From NCBI GenBank assembly GCA_031274555.1, contig JAISPZ010000101.1:1-37961 (forward strand): a stretch of DNA of 37,961 bases, read 5' to 3'. The position numbers and the translations under genes were made by a program. The DNA comes from Bacteroidales bacterium. GTDB lineage: Bacteria > Bacteroidota > Bacteroidia > Bacteroidales > P3. Positions 14,799-23,171 of the stretch are shown here, piece by piece (position 1 is the first letter of the stretch; the number at the start of each line of letters is the position of its first letter). The notes beneath the pieces were generated by a model. That model was given only the letters and a program-made list of their open reading frames with translations. It made no database searches and was not told the origin of the DNA.

Positions 14799-16607
14799 TT
14801 AAAATTTTATCACCAAAGAAGACCGAGCCGCAACTTCGGTTTCTTCCCCATTTGTAATTGTTTTTCCTGTTAAAATATCTATACCTGCGGTCTTTCCGTT
14901 CAATCGTTCGTCAAACCTTGCCCATTCGATAGACTGCACTTTGTCAGAAGCATTGATTATTATCATCACACAGTCGTTTTCGTCGTAACGAAAATAAGTA
15001 TATACACCACCCGAAGGAATATACTGCATTAGTTTTCCACCCTGTAAAACAGGCGTTTGCTTTCTGAAATTCAAAAGCGTTCGCAAATGCTTAAATACAT
15101 CTTGCTGTGCTGCCGCAGGCTCTGACGGAATGTGGAAATCCACCCGATTGGCGTGAGGACCTCCGCGTGAGTCGTCCGCAAAAAGCCATTCCGTTCCGTA
15201 GTAAATCTGTGGCAATCCGCGCGTTGTGGCGATAAATGTCATTGCTATTTTCACCAAAGAACTGTCTTTTTTCAGCATATTATAAAGTCGCATCATATCA
15301 TGATTATCTGCGAAAACCACTTGCGACTTTTCGGGATTATCATATACAAAATCAAGCGCGAGCGCGTTGTAAACAGTACGCATTTTTCCGCCCCAATGGG
15401 CGTTTTCTTTCGTCAAGTCGATAACAAGAGCTTCCTGCAATGGAAAATCCATCACCATCGGCAAGCTGTCGGACGAAAGCCAACGCGCAAGAATAGACGG
15501 CTCATTGCCCCAAATCTCACCGACAATGCCCATATTCGGAAACTCATCTCTTATAAGTTTTGTCCATTTGGCAGCCTCTAACCCCATGTAAAAGTAAGTA
15601 TCCACCCTAAGTCCGTCAAGATTGGCGTATTCTATCCACCATATTACATATTGCGCTATATATTTAAGCACGAAGGGATTACGCATATTCATGTCGGGCA
15701 TTTGCTTGTAGATAATCGTATTGCCTGTGAAGTCCCTGTCTATTTTTGACGAATGTGGGTCGCTTAGTGCTTCGAGTGAAAAATATTCGTAGTGCGGCGG
15801 CAGGTTCGTGTCGTTTAACCAATCCCTGAAAGGAGGATTTTTCACCCAGGCATGACCCACCCCGCAATGTTGCGGGGTAACGTCCTGTATTATCTTCAAT
15901 CCCTTCTCGTGAGCGAGCTGCACCATCTCTTTATAGAGTTCGTTAGTGCCGAAATAAGGGTTTATTTTATAGTAATCCGTGATACCGTAATTGTGATAGC
16001 TAAGGTCGTCGTCAAGCATAGGAGTTGCCCAGATAGCGGTAACTCCCAGATCCTGCAAATAGTCCAAGTGGTTTATTATCCCCTGAATATCCCCGCCGTG
16101 TCGAGCTTCGAGATGTGTCCTGTCAATTTTGCCAAAATTGTTAGTGGTGTCGCCGTCCGCAAATCTGTCGGGCATGATAAGATAAATTGCGTCTGCATTT
16201 GTAAATCCGCTGCGCTGCGCCGAATTCTCTGTGCGCGGAAGAATTTGGTACGGAATTTTTATTTTCTTCATCCCCGGTGCGCCCGGTGCGCCCTGTGCGC
16301 CCTGTGCGCCTTGTGCGCTCTGTGCGCCCTGTGAGATTTCTATCGTATAGCTTCCTGCACGTTGAACCTCCATATCTATAAACAGATAGTCGGGGCTATC
16401 CGCATTATAAACATTCTTTACCGACAGTCCATCTTCCAAAACCGTCACAGTACTGTTTTGCAGATTTTGTCCGCGTACCATCAGCTGCAAATCGTTTTTC
16501 ATGCCAGCCCACCAGCAGGGAGGATCAACTCGCTGCGCGAACAGTGGAAGCTGCACCGCCAGAAGCAACAGCAAAACGAAAGCTCTATTTGTGTTTGTAG
16601 AAAACAT
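14799..16607 (-). CDS. GH13 alpha-amylase/neopullulanase (SusA-like)
   Basis: A 602-residue secreted enzyme with signal peptide (MFSTNTNRAFVLLLLLAVQLPLFAQ). An N-terminal beta domain (about 30-125) is followed by the GH13 barrel (about 138-520) with I-M-P-D-R-F-A-D-G-D, G-L-R-V-D-T-Y (nucleophile D336), V-G-E-I-W-G (acid/base E364) and A-D-N-H-D (D437), so the catalytic triad is intact, then a C-terminal beta domain. It resembles periplasmic neopullulanase SusA and indicates an alpha-glucan component in the substrate. Oddly, residues 93-112 are a low-complexity run of A-Q-G and A-P-G repeats. The start overlaps the SusE gene by 23 nt; mtaC begins 4 nt after its stop. Confidence 0.88.
   Translation of the reverse strand: MFSTNTNRAFVLLLLLAVQLPLFAQRVDPPCWWAGMKNDLQLMVRGQNLQNSTVTVLEDGLSVKNVYNADSPDYLFIDMEVQRAGSYTIEISQGAQSAQGAQGAQGAPGAPGMKKIKIPYQILPRTENSAQRSGFTNADAIYLIMPDRFADGDTTNNFGKIDRTHLEARHGGDIQGIINHLDYLQDLGVTAIWATPMLDDDLSYHNYGITDYYKINPYFGTNELYKEMVQLAHEKGLKIIQDVTPQHCGVGHAWVKNPPFRDWLNDTNLPPHYEYFSLEALSDPHSSKIDRDFTGNTIIYKQMPDMNMRNPFVLKYIAQYVIWWIEYANLDGLRVDTYFYMGLEAAKWTKLIRDEFPNMGIVGEIWGNEPSILARWLSSDSLPMVMDFPLQEALVIDLTKENAHWGGKMRTVYNALALDFVYDNPEKSQVVFADNHDMMRLYNMLKKDSSLVKIAMTFIATTRGLPQIYYGTEWLFADDSRGGPHANRVDFHIPSEPAAAQQDVFKHLRTLLNFRKQTPVLQGGKLMQYIPSGGVYTYFRYDENDCVMIIINASDKVQSIEWARFDERLNGKTAGIDILTGKTITNGEETEVAARSSLVIKF
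16279..16332 (-). repeat. 9-nt in-frame tandem repeat in the GH13 gene
   Basis: Six units of GCGCCCTGT-type sequence (plus strand) encode A-Q-G, A-Q-S and A-P-G triplets in the N-terminal domain of the amylase. Changes in unit number stay in frame. Confidence 0.85.
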
Positions 16608-17703
16608 AATGTTTTGTTAAATCATTGAATTTGACAAAGTATTTTCCTGTTGTTACAGGAATATTTGAACCGTTCGCGTCCCCCTTTCCATAAGGAAACC
16701 CAGAGGCACTATAACTCGTTGTTTCGTCAGCATTAAATTTTACGCCGCCGGTGCTAATATCCAAACTGTCGAGATACCAGATATGCGGGTCGTAATGCGT
16801 TTGTTTCATGTTCAGATTTGCCCATTCGTTAAAGTCGCCACTTATGGACATGGTGGAATATACTGTGGCGGAAGATACGTCATATTGAGAAAAAGAGAAA
16901 GTCAGATTTAGAATATCCACTTCGAGCGTATAATAACCGACAGTATTGTGTACTTGAATATTGCCGTAAGATGCAGCGGGGATCATCAGATGTCCCTCGC
17001 CAGCTTCCCAATCATAACCATAAGCAGGTTTCGCCCAGCTGCCGAGACTTGCATCAGGGAACAACTGAAATTCCGAATTGGCAAGAAACGAGGAAGTGTA
17101 AACATTTAAGCCAAGATTGTCGTCCCTAAACATGACATATCTGTAATTGGCGACATCCCAACAATAGTTACCCGCAGTTCCAAAACCAGCAATATCATCA
17201 AACGCACTCCCTACAATATGCAGTGCAGGCGGCACAGAGGAATACGGCGTTACGGTAATGCTTACGGGCGAAGACAGGACTTTTATGTAGTAGTCTTGAC
17301 TGATAGCTGCTTCGAGGGTAAATTGTACCGATGTTGGGACTTCGGCTTGCGCTCCGAGAGATAGCAGAACAGCGTTCAAATCACCCAGAACGACAGACAT
17401 CGAGTCTTCGGAAGCAGGCACTCCCACAGGAGCGGGGTCGCCCAATTGCGCCTGTTGCCCCTGCTGTCCCTGCAGCACCGAAGCGTAAAGTCTGTAAGTA
17501 ATAGCTGCGGAATATCCGAAGTCTGCGGGTGTCCAATGAAAAGTCAGCACCGAGTCGCTATTTGACGGCGTAATTTCGATGGCGGCAACTTGTGATGTAA
17601 GCACAGGCGGGGTTGGATTGCTCAACGCCGTTGTTTTTTCCTCTTTTTTGCAGCCAAACGCCACCATAATGAGAAGCAGCAGTAAATAAATAATATTCTT
17701 CAT
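16585..17703 (-). CDS. SusE-like outer-membrane glycan-binding lipoprotein
   Basis: A 372-residue lipoprotein. ATG 17703 starts MKNIIYLLLLLIMVAFGCKKEE with lipobox A-F-G-C (the ATG at 17715 would add four residues only). After the Cys come P-P-V-L and I-E-I-T-P-S-N-S-D-S-V-L-T-F-H-W-T-P-A-D-F-G-Y, the usual start of the SusE Ig-like domain. Further modules have L-H-I-V-G-S-A-F-D and M-S-I-S-G-D-F-N-E-W patterns, which are glycan-binding SusE/F-type folds. It sits in the normal place after susC-susD, but separated from susD by a 248-nt repeat-filled gap. It should bind alpha-glucan-like polymer at the cell surface. Confidence 0.8.
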   Translation of the reverse strand: MKNIIYLLLLLIMVAFGCKKEEKTTALSNPTPPVLTSQVAAIEITPSNSDSVLTFHWTPADFGYSAAITYRLYASVLQGQQGQQAQLGDPAPVGVPASEDSMSVVLGDLNAVLLSLGAQAEVPTSVQFTLEAAISQDYYIKVLSSPVSITVTPYSSVPPALHIVGSAFDDIAGFGTAGNYCWDVANYRYVMFRDDNLGLNVYTSSFLANSEFQLFPDASLGSWAKPAYGYDWEAGEGHLMIPAASYGNIQVHNTVGYYTLEVDILNLTFSFSQYDVSSATVYSTMSISGDFNEWANLNMKQTHYDPHIWYLDSLDISTGGVKFNADETTSYSASGFPYGKGDANGSNIPVTTGKYFVKFNDLTKHYVFYKHK

Positions 17704-17713
17704 ACACAAAATC

Positions 17714-17954
17714 AATTACGAATTACGAATTACGAAAACAAACATCAACACTCTGCACAAACGATAATCAATTACGAATTACGAATTACGAATTACGAAT
17801 TAAAACCAACATCAGCACTCTGCACAAACACCATGCACTAACAGTAGGCACAAACATCAGGCACAAACAACACGTGCGTCAGCCGTAATTCGTAATTCGT
17901 AATTAAATCCGCGTCAGCCATAATTGACAATTAACAATTGACAATTAACAATTA
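17714..17954. repeat. Heptamer and 14-mer repeat array between susD and susE
   Basis: The 248-nt gap holds AATTACG x3 (17714-17734), AATTACG x4 plus a partial (17770-17802), the inverse CGTAATT x3 (17884-17904), and a duplicated 14-mer ATTGACAATTAACA (17922-17950). The phrase ACTCTGCACAAAC also recurs twice between the blocks, giving a ~56-nt higher-order unit. The 14-mer runs into the susD stop. Direct and inverted heptamers could pair into a long hairpin in the mRNA, which might act as a processing or attenuation point between susCD and the enzyme genes. Confidence 0.85.
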
Positions 17955-19529
17955 GTATCCAGCATTTTGCTTCAAATTCGGGTTTGCAATCATGTCGGCG
18001 GAGGGTATCGGGAAAAGGTTTAGGTGTTCGCCAACGCTCGTCCCCTCTTTAACTCCCCCTTTCCACTGCCACAAATAGTTTCCCGAAGTGTAGCGACCAT
18101 ATCGAACCAAGTCCGTCCGACGGAAACACTCCCACCAAAGCTCACGTGCTCTTTCATCTAAAACGTAGTCCAAATCGTAGCTGCCGATAGTCGTTAAGCC
18201 CGCTCGTGTCCGCAGGTCATTCAAATATCCAAGTGCGGTATTTTCGCTACCTCCCGTACCGCCACGTTTTACAGCTTCGGCGTAAATCAAATATATTTCA
18301 GCCAGACGAAAAAGAGGAAAATCATTATCCACAAACATTGCTTCAGGGTTAGAGCCTAAAACGCCTGTGCTCGTAACGTTGCGAAACTTCGCCCCCATTA
18401 ATCCGTCCTCAAATTCAGTAATGTCGTCTATATCCATCTTAGTTCCTATCAGCAGGCGGCGAGTGTCTGCGTTATCAAATTTTTCCGCCAATTGCTTTCT
18501 CGTTCTAAATGAGTACCATCCACCCATTCCCTTTGTGCCATAATAATTATTATAGTTTGTCGTATCGCCACTTCTCTGTGGCTTGTAGGACGAATTGATA
18601 ATATAAGTCAATCCACCATACCCCTGTGTATGAAATCCGTCATAATTGACAGAAAGGATGACCTCTGGATTATTAAGATTATTGTCTGCAAGGAAAAGAG
18701 ATGAATAATCGTCTTTCAGGTCATATCCCGCAGAGAGAACAGCTTGACAATAAGTGATAGCATCCGTATAACGTGCTGTACCTGTGTAAACTTCGGCGTT
18801 CAGATACATCCGCGCCAGCAATGCCCACGCAGCCGCTCTGTCAGCACGACCGTACTCATTTGTGCGCGGCTCTTTTAGCTCGTCTTTGATTGCCAATAAT
18901 TCACTCTCGACATAATCAAATATTTCTGTTCTCGTTTTTTGTTGCGGAAGATATTTTCCCCCGATGGTCGAATTTTCGTCTATAAAAGACGGATTACCAA
19001 TAAAATCCATCAACACCCAATATTGAAAGGCACGCAAAAAACGTACCTCGTAACGAAAGGAAGCAACCATGTCAGCCTCACTTCCTGTGATGCCCCGCAA
19101 TTCTAATTTTTCAGGTGTGGCTTCGCGTAAAAATTCATTTGCCAGTGTTATTTGATACATGGAACGATAATACAAGCCTGCAACAAACGGATTGCTTGTT
19201 GTCCAAGTCATAAAGTTTAGTTCAGGACAACCTGCGTCAGCCCACGTATAAGCGGCTTCTTCGGTTGTCAGGCATTGCAGATTAAACCAGCAGCGAATAA
19301 AGTCTGTCAATGCTCCGTCTGCCATTGGAATATCGTCTGCACCAGTGGTATTGTTTCCAATAGTAGCATAAGAAGCATATACTTTCGCAAACACTTGTTT
19401 ATAGCCGTTAAAATCAGCATAAACATCTTCACTCGTCTTGTCGTTAGCAGGAAATCTGTCCAAATCTTTTATGCAAGAGGCAAAGAGCGCAGCCACTAAC
19501 AGTATTGTAATTGTTCGCGTCATAGTCAT
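17952..19529 (-). CDS. susD-like: SusD/RagB-family glycan-binding lipoprotein
   Basis: A 525-residue outer-membrane lipoprotein. The signal MTMTRTITILLVAALFASC ends in lipobox F-A-S-C (a second ATG 6 nt inside is equally possible). SusD hallmarks are Y-R-S-M-Y-Q-I-T-L-A-N-E-F-L, R-A-F-Q-Y-W-V-L-M-D, A-A-W-A-L-L-A-R-M-Y-L-N-A-E-V-Y, F-P-L-F-R-L-A-E-I-Y-L-I-Y-A-E-A, and R-A-R-E-L-W-W-E-C-F-R-R-T-D-L-V-R-Y-G at the C-terminus. It forms the lid of the SusC transporter. The start overlaps the susC stop by one base (TAATG). Confidence 0.93.
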   Translation of the reverse strand: MTMTRTITILLVAALFASCIKDLDRFPANDKTSEDVYADFNGYKQVFAKVYASYATIGNNTTGADDIPMADGALTDFIRCWFNLQCLTTEEAAYTWADAGCPELNFMTWTTSNPFVAGLYYRSMYQITLANEFLREATPEKLELRGITGSEADMVASFRYEVRFLRAFQYWVLMDFIGNPSFIDENSTIGGKYLPQQKTRTEIFDYVESELLAIKDELKEPRTNEYGRADRAAAWALLARMYLNAEVYTGTARYTDAITYCQAVLSAGYDLKDDYSSLFLADNNLNNPEVILSVNYDGFHTQGYGGLTYIINSSYKPQRSGDTTNYNNYYGTKGMGGWYSFRTRKQLAEKFDNADTRRLLIGTKMDIDDITEFEDGLMGAKFRNVTSTGVLGSNPEAMFVDNDFPLFRLAEIYLIYAEAVKRGGTGGSENTALGYLNDLRTRAGLTTIGSYDLDYVLDERARELWWECFRRTDLVRYGRYTSGNYLWQWKGGVKEGTSVGEHLNLFPIPSADMIANPNLKQNAGY

Positions 19530-22432
19530 TAAAAATTAAAGTTTATACCTAACGCAAAAATTCTCGGACGTGGGTAGAAGTCCCTGTCTATACCGCCAGA
19601 AATTTCAGGGTCAAGCCCCGTATATTTTGTCAGCACAAAAACGTTCTGTACAGAAAAAGTCGCAACTAATCCTACTTTATTTTTCAGTAAATCGCTAAAA
19701 TCGTACGATAAACTCAAATTGTCCATACGCAGAAAAGAGGCATCTTCGAGGTAATAGTCAGTGAGTTGTCGCTGATTGTTAAACCCACTGTTTAACACAC
19801 TTTCGGGAGCATTACAGATAGATGTTGCGCGGAAAATATTACTGTAAAAAGCCATATTTGATGCCACATCATTATACATATAGTTGCCCAGACTTCCACG
19901 CAGAGAGGTAGAAAGTGTCCAGTTCCTGTAACGTAAATTCGTAGTGAAACCACCTGTCAAAAAAGGTTCGGCGGACGTGAGTCGCTGCAAGTCATCTTCA
20001 TTGATTTTGTTATCTCCGTTTTGGTCCACATACACACCCTCTATCGGTTTTCCGTCAGTGTCATAAACTTGTTCGTAAAGATAGAAAGTGTACATACTGT
20101 AACCAACGCTATGAACCTGAGCAGTAGCACCAAGCCCCCCACTAATCCATCCGTCCTGTACGCCCCGATAGGCAGGGTCTTCTACCAGCGTAAGTTTAGT
20201 TATTTTATTTTTGTTGTACGCCAAATTCACACCAATATCCCAGCTCCAATCTTTTGTCTGTATCAGTATGGCATTAAGGGCTATCTCCACTCCTTTGTTT
20301 TCCATATTTCCGATGTTGGTGAGGATTCTGTTACTGAAATTAGACCCCGCAGCGACAGGTATTGTGTTGAGCAAGTTGTCGGTCTTCTTGTAGTAAAAAT
20401 CGATACTTCCGTTTATACGATTATTCAAAAATCCGTAGTCAATACCGATATTGTAAGTGCCTGTGGACTCCCATTTTATATTACGGTCATAAGCATTTGG
20501 ACGAAGCACATCATAAAACTCATCACCAAGCTGATACCGTACCTGCGCCGTACCCTGTGTATATACTGCGAGATAAGGATAATAATTACCAATATCCTGT
20601 TGCCCTGTTTTACCATAACCGACACGCAGTTTTAACGCACTCACCACATCAATATCTTTCAAAAAGTTCTCATTTTTTATTTGCCACGCAAGAGCTATGG
20701 CAGGGAATACTCCCCACCTGTTTTCTGGCGCAAAGCGAGAAGATCCGTCTGTACGGATAGATGCCGAGAGCATATAACGATCCATAAATGAATAATTTAG
20801 CCGTCCGAAAAAAGACAGTAAAGTATAGCGGGGTTCATTAAACGGGAATGTTGGAGTTTTATAAATATCTCCGTTTGCCAACCGTTCGGGATAATTAGTA
20901 GTATGCTCTTTCCAATCCTGATAAGCATACCCTGCTGTAACATCAAAAGTGCTTTTGATAGAGGGGACTTCCTTGCTGTAATTAAGATAAAATTCGAGTA
21001 ATTTATTTTGATTATATCCGCCGTAATCGGTGTTTGTTCCACCCGGACGGGAAAGAACCTGCACAGGCATCGTTTCGGGAATAAAGGTATTACCGCTCCC
21101 TTGAGAATAGTCATAAGCGAGATTGAGGATGGCTCTTAGTTCGGGGAGAAAGTGCATCTTGTAGTCTATGCTCGCAGAGGCAATGCCACGCCACACTCTT
21201 GACTTGTTGGAGTACAGGTCGAGCAATAGAAGCGGGTTTACTCCCGCCTGTGCATCCGTCCACATAAAGTCTGTGCTCTGGGTAGGGTCGAACATAAGGG
21301 CAGAACCGATAGCAGAGGTGTTTGCAAAACGGTTGTTCATCATACTTCCTTTCAAAGACACATCTATTTTGAGATGATTTTTGAAAAAGCGCGGGTTGAG
21401 GTTTATTCCGACAGAGGCACGTTCCATATTGCTTGTTTTTAAAAGACCGTTCTCGTTCAAATAGCCCGCAGACACGCGAAACGGCACTACACCTCCCTTA
21501 GAAATGCTTAAATTATTGTCAGTCCCCATTGCGACACGATAAATTTCCGACTGCCAATCGGTGCTTGCCGTTCCTAACAGTTCGGGCTGTCTGGGGCTTA
21601 CAATATCTGTAATCTGTTCCGCCGAAAGCAGCTTGACACGATTTGCCGTTGTGGAAGCAGAGAAACGTGTGCTGAAATCAATTTTCACTTTTTTATCCAA
21701 ATCGGCTTTCTTGGTGACAATAAGGACCACTCCGTTAGAGGCTCTATTTCCATAGATAGCAGTTGCCGAAGCGTCTTTAAGAATTGTCATTGATTCTATC
21801 TCGTTAGGATTTATGGTGCTTAGCAGGCTTGGCGAGCCTGCGACACTGCGATTTTCTAAGGGAATACCGTCTATAACAATCAACGGCTCTTTGCCCGCAC
21901 TGATAGATGCCGAGCCTCGAATACGAATACGGCTGCCCGAACCGGGTGCTCCTCCGTTAGGTGTTACTACGACTCCCGCCACTTTTCCCATCAACATTCT
22001 ATCGGCAGAGGCACTGCCTTTGAGCAGGTCTTTTTCGCTTACAGAAGTTACAGCACCAGTGATTTTCTCTGTTGTGGCTGTTCCGTAGCCAATCACGACA
22101 ACCTGCGAAAGAGTTTTTGAACTTGTGGACAGAGTTAGAGTTGTTTGATTTGCCTCGCGTGCAGTGGTTTCTATTGATGACATACCAATAAAGCTGAACA
22201 CGAGTGTTACGTCAGGGGATGTTGCCTGCAAGGTGAAACGTCCGTTGATGTCGGTGGTAGTTGCTTGCGAGGAGTTGTTTTTCTCTACGATATTCACTCC
22301 TACAACAGGGTCGCCCTTGCTGTCTATGACAGTTCCAGAAATGGGCACTGTTGCATTTGCTGTTGCAGGGACAGACGTGAAAAAGAAAATAAGCAGGACA
22401 AAGATTTGATAGTTAAATCTGGGCATTTGCAT
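19529..22432 (-). CDS. susC-like: SusC/RagA-family TonB-dependent transporter
   Basis: A 967-residue outer-membrane porin. It has a signal peptide (about 1-28), a carboxypeptidase-like N-terminal domain (V-P-I-S-G-T-V-I-D-S-K-G-D-P-V-V-G-V, about 29-105), the SusC plug (V-V-V-I-G-Y-G-T, about 112; R-I-R-I-R-G-S-A-S-I; I-L-K-D-A-S-A-T-A-I-Y-G-N-R-A-S-N-G-V about 220-240), then the beta-barrel ending in a terminal Phe, with the standard end P-R-P-R-I-F-A-L-G-I-N-F-N-F. First gene of the ten-gene PUL operon, with a -7-like box 41 nt upstream. Imports oligosaccharide from the cell surface with SusD. Confidence 0.95.
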   Translation of the reverse strand: MQMPRFNYQIFVLLIFFFTSVPATANATVPISGTVIDSKGDPVVGVNIVEKNNSSQATTTDINGRFTLQATSPDVTLVFSFIGMSSIETTAREANQTTLTLSTSSKTLSQVVVIGYGTATTEKITGAVTSVSEKDLLKGSASADRMLMGKVAGVVVTPNGGAPGSGSRIRIRGSASISAGKEPLIVIDGIPLENRSVAGSPSLLSTINPNEIESMTILKDASATAIYGNRASNGVVLIVTKKADLDKKVKIDFSTRFSASTTANRVKLLSAEQITDIVSPRQPELLGTASTDWQSEIYRVAMGTDNNLSISKGGVVPFRVSAGYLNENGLLKTSNMERASVGINLNPRFFKNHLKIDVSLKGSMMNNRFANTSAIGSALMFDPTQSTDFMWTDAQAGVNPLLLLDLYSNKSRVWRGIASASIDYKMHFLPELRAILNLAYDYSQGSGNTFIPETMPVQVLSRPGGTNTDYGGYNQNKLLEFYLNYSKEVPSIKSTFDVTAGYAYQDWKEHTTNYPERLANGDIYKTPTFPFNEPRYTLLSFFGRLNYSFMDRYMLSASIRTDGSSRFAPENRWGVFPAIALAWQIKNENFLKDIDVVSALKLRVGYGKTGQQDIGNYYPYLAVYTQGTAQVRYQLGDEFYDVLRPNAYDRNIKWESTGTYNIGIDYGFLNNRINGSIDFYYKKTDNLLNTIPVAAGSNFSNRILTNIGNMENKGVEIALNAILIQTKDWSWDIGVNLAYNKNKITKLTLVEDPAYRGVQDGWISGGLGATAQVHSVGYSMYTFYLYEQVYDTDGKPIEGVYVDQNGDNKINEDDLQRLTSAEPFLTGGFTTNLRYRNWTLSTSLRGSLGNYMYNDVASNMAFYSNIFRATSICNAPESVLNSGFNNQRQLTDYYLEDASFLRMDNLSLSYDFSDLLKNKVGLVATFSVQNVFVLTKYTGLDPEISGGIDRDFYPRPRIFALGINFNF

Positions 22433-22472
22433 ATTGGTGGATTTTATAAATACAATATAGCTAATTGCTTAG

Positions 22473-22480
22473 CAAATGTA
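22473..22480 (-). promoter_or_regulatory. Candidate -7 box of the PUL operon
   Basis: The minus strand reads TACATTTG (TAnnTTTG), 41 nt upstream of the susC start. The -33 region (about 22500) has no clear TTTG, as often in regulator-dependent promoters. The rest of 22481-22684 holds one GCACCTC motif copy (22616) and nothing else recognised. Confidence 0.4.
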
Positions 22481-22615
22481 ATCAATAAATACACTCGGCA
22501 CACTGTTTTTTAAAAATAGTGTTAAAAACTTACAAAATTGTACTAATCATAGCACCTTAATGAAAAAGGCAGATATACCGCCAGAGTGCTAATAGCAAGT
22601 TATTAACAATATGTA

Positions 22616-22634
22616 GCACCTCAATTTGCAAATG
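22616..22634 (+). promoter_or_regulatory. GCACCTCAAnnTGCAAATG motif, copy 1
   Basis: GCACCTCAATTTGCAAATG lies in the intergenic region upstream of susC. Related copies flank the AraC-type regulator gene (27937-27955 and, inverted, 28894-28912). It could be a regulator site or a dispersed promoter-like repeat. Confidence 0.4.
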
Positions 22635-22684
22635 TGTCAAAAAATCCACTTTTGATTTGGTACTTACCACCATAATCAACCAAT

Positions 22685-22726
22685 AAAAGCCAACAATATA
22701 CCATGTTGTTGGCTTTTGTCATTTTT
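22685..22726 (+). terminator. Orphan terminator-like hairpin
   Basis: A perfect 12-bp stem (AAAAGCCAACAA/TTGTTGGCTTTT, loop 22697-22705) is followed by GTCATTTTTTT. It is oriented for plus-strand transcription, but no plus-strand gene ends here. It may insulate the restriction-modification island, or be the end of a lost gene or a small RNA. Confidence 0.65.
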
Positions 22727-22856
22727 TTACTAAGCACAAACTATGCCAATGCTGAAATGCTAAAATTTCGACACTTTTAACTATCTGCCTGTCAGGTAAA
22801 AACTACTATTTTGATACAGATAAACTTTTTATGTTATATTTATTGTGGTGCTAATT

Positions 22857-22918
22857 ATAGTATGTTGTTTTGCTACGTTTAGAGTTGTACTTTTGCACAC
22901 TAAAATACTCCATACTAT
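22857..22918 (+). promoter_or_regulatory. Promoter of the R-M regulator with flanking inverted repeat
   Basis: TTG (22865-22867), a 20-nt spacer and TACTTTTG (22888-22895) fit the Bacteroidetes promoter. Arms ATAGTATG (22857-22864) and CATACTAT (22911-22918) form an 8-bp inverted repeat around it, the second covering the start codon at 22917. This is a plausible autoregulatory operator for the C-type protein. Confidence 0.5.
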
Positions 22919-23129
22919 GAGTGGCAAAAATATCTTAGAAGTTTTTGGCGGTAACGTCCAAAAATACAGGAAAGAACGCAAAGTTTCGCAAGAGAAACTT
23001 GCTGAATTGGCGGGCGTTCATCGTACCTATATTGGTATGATTGAGCGTGCGGAAAAGAATATTACGCTTCGCAATATTGAAAAAATTGCGAAAGCGTTGA
23101 ATGTGGATATTAAAGATTTACTTGTGTAA
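22917..23129 (+). CDS. XRE-family regulator (R-M controller-like)
   Basis: A 70-residue single-domain DNA-binding protein. It has a lambda-repressor-type helix-turn-helix with S-Q-E-K-L-A-E-L-A-G-V-H-R-T-Y-I-G-M-I-E-R and the N-I-x-L-R-N-I-E-K-I-A-K-A-L-N-V helix-4/5 segment. ATG 22917 is chosen because the promoter ends at 22895; an upstream ATG at 22845 precedes it. Size and position immediately before an endonuclease gene match controller (C) proteins of type II R-M systems, which delay endonuclease expression on entry to a new host. The endonuclease follows after 42 nt. Confidence 0.85.
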   Translation: MSGKNILEVFGGNVQKYRKERKVSQEKLAELAGVHRTYIGMIERAEKNITLRNIEKIAKALNVDIKDLLV

Positions 23130-23171
23130 CAAAATGACTAATAGAAAAAACAAAATCAATACTTTGTAAAT

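Noticed and set aside
17714-17954. Possible CRISPR array from regularly spaced repeats
   Set aside because: Repeat units are 7 and 14 nt, with no 25-40-nt direct repeats separated by unique spacers, and no cas genes are present.
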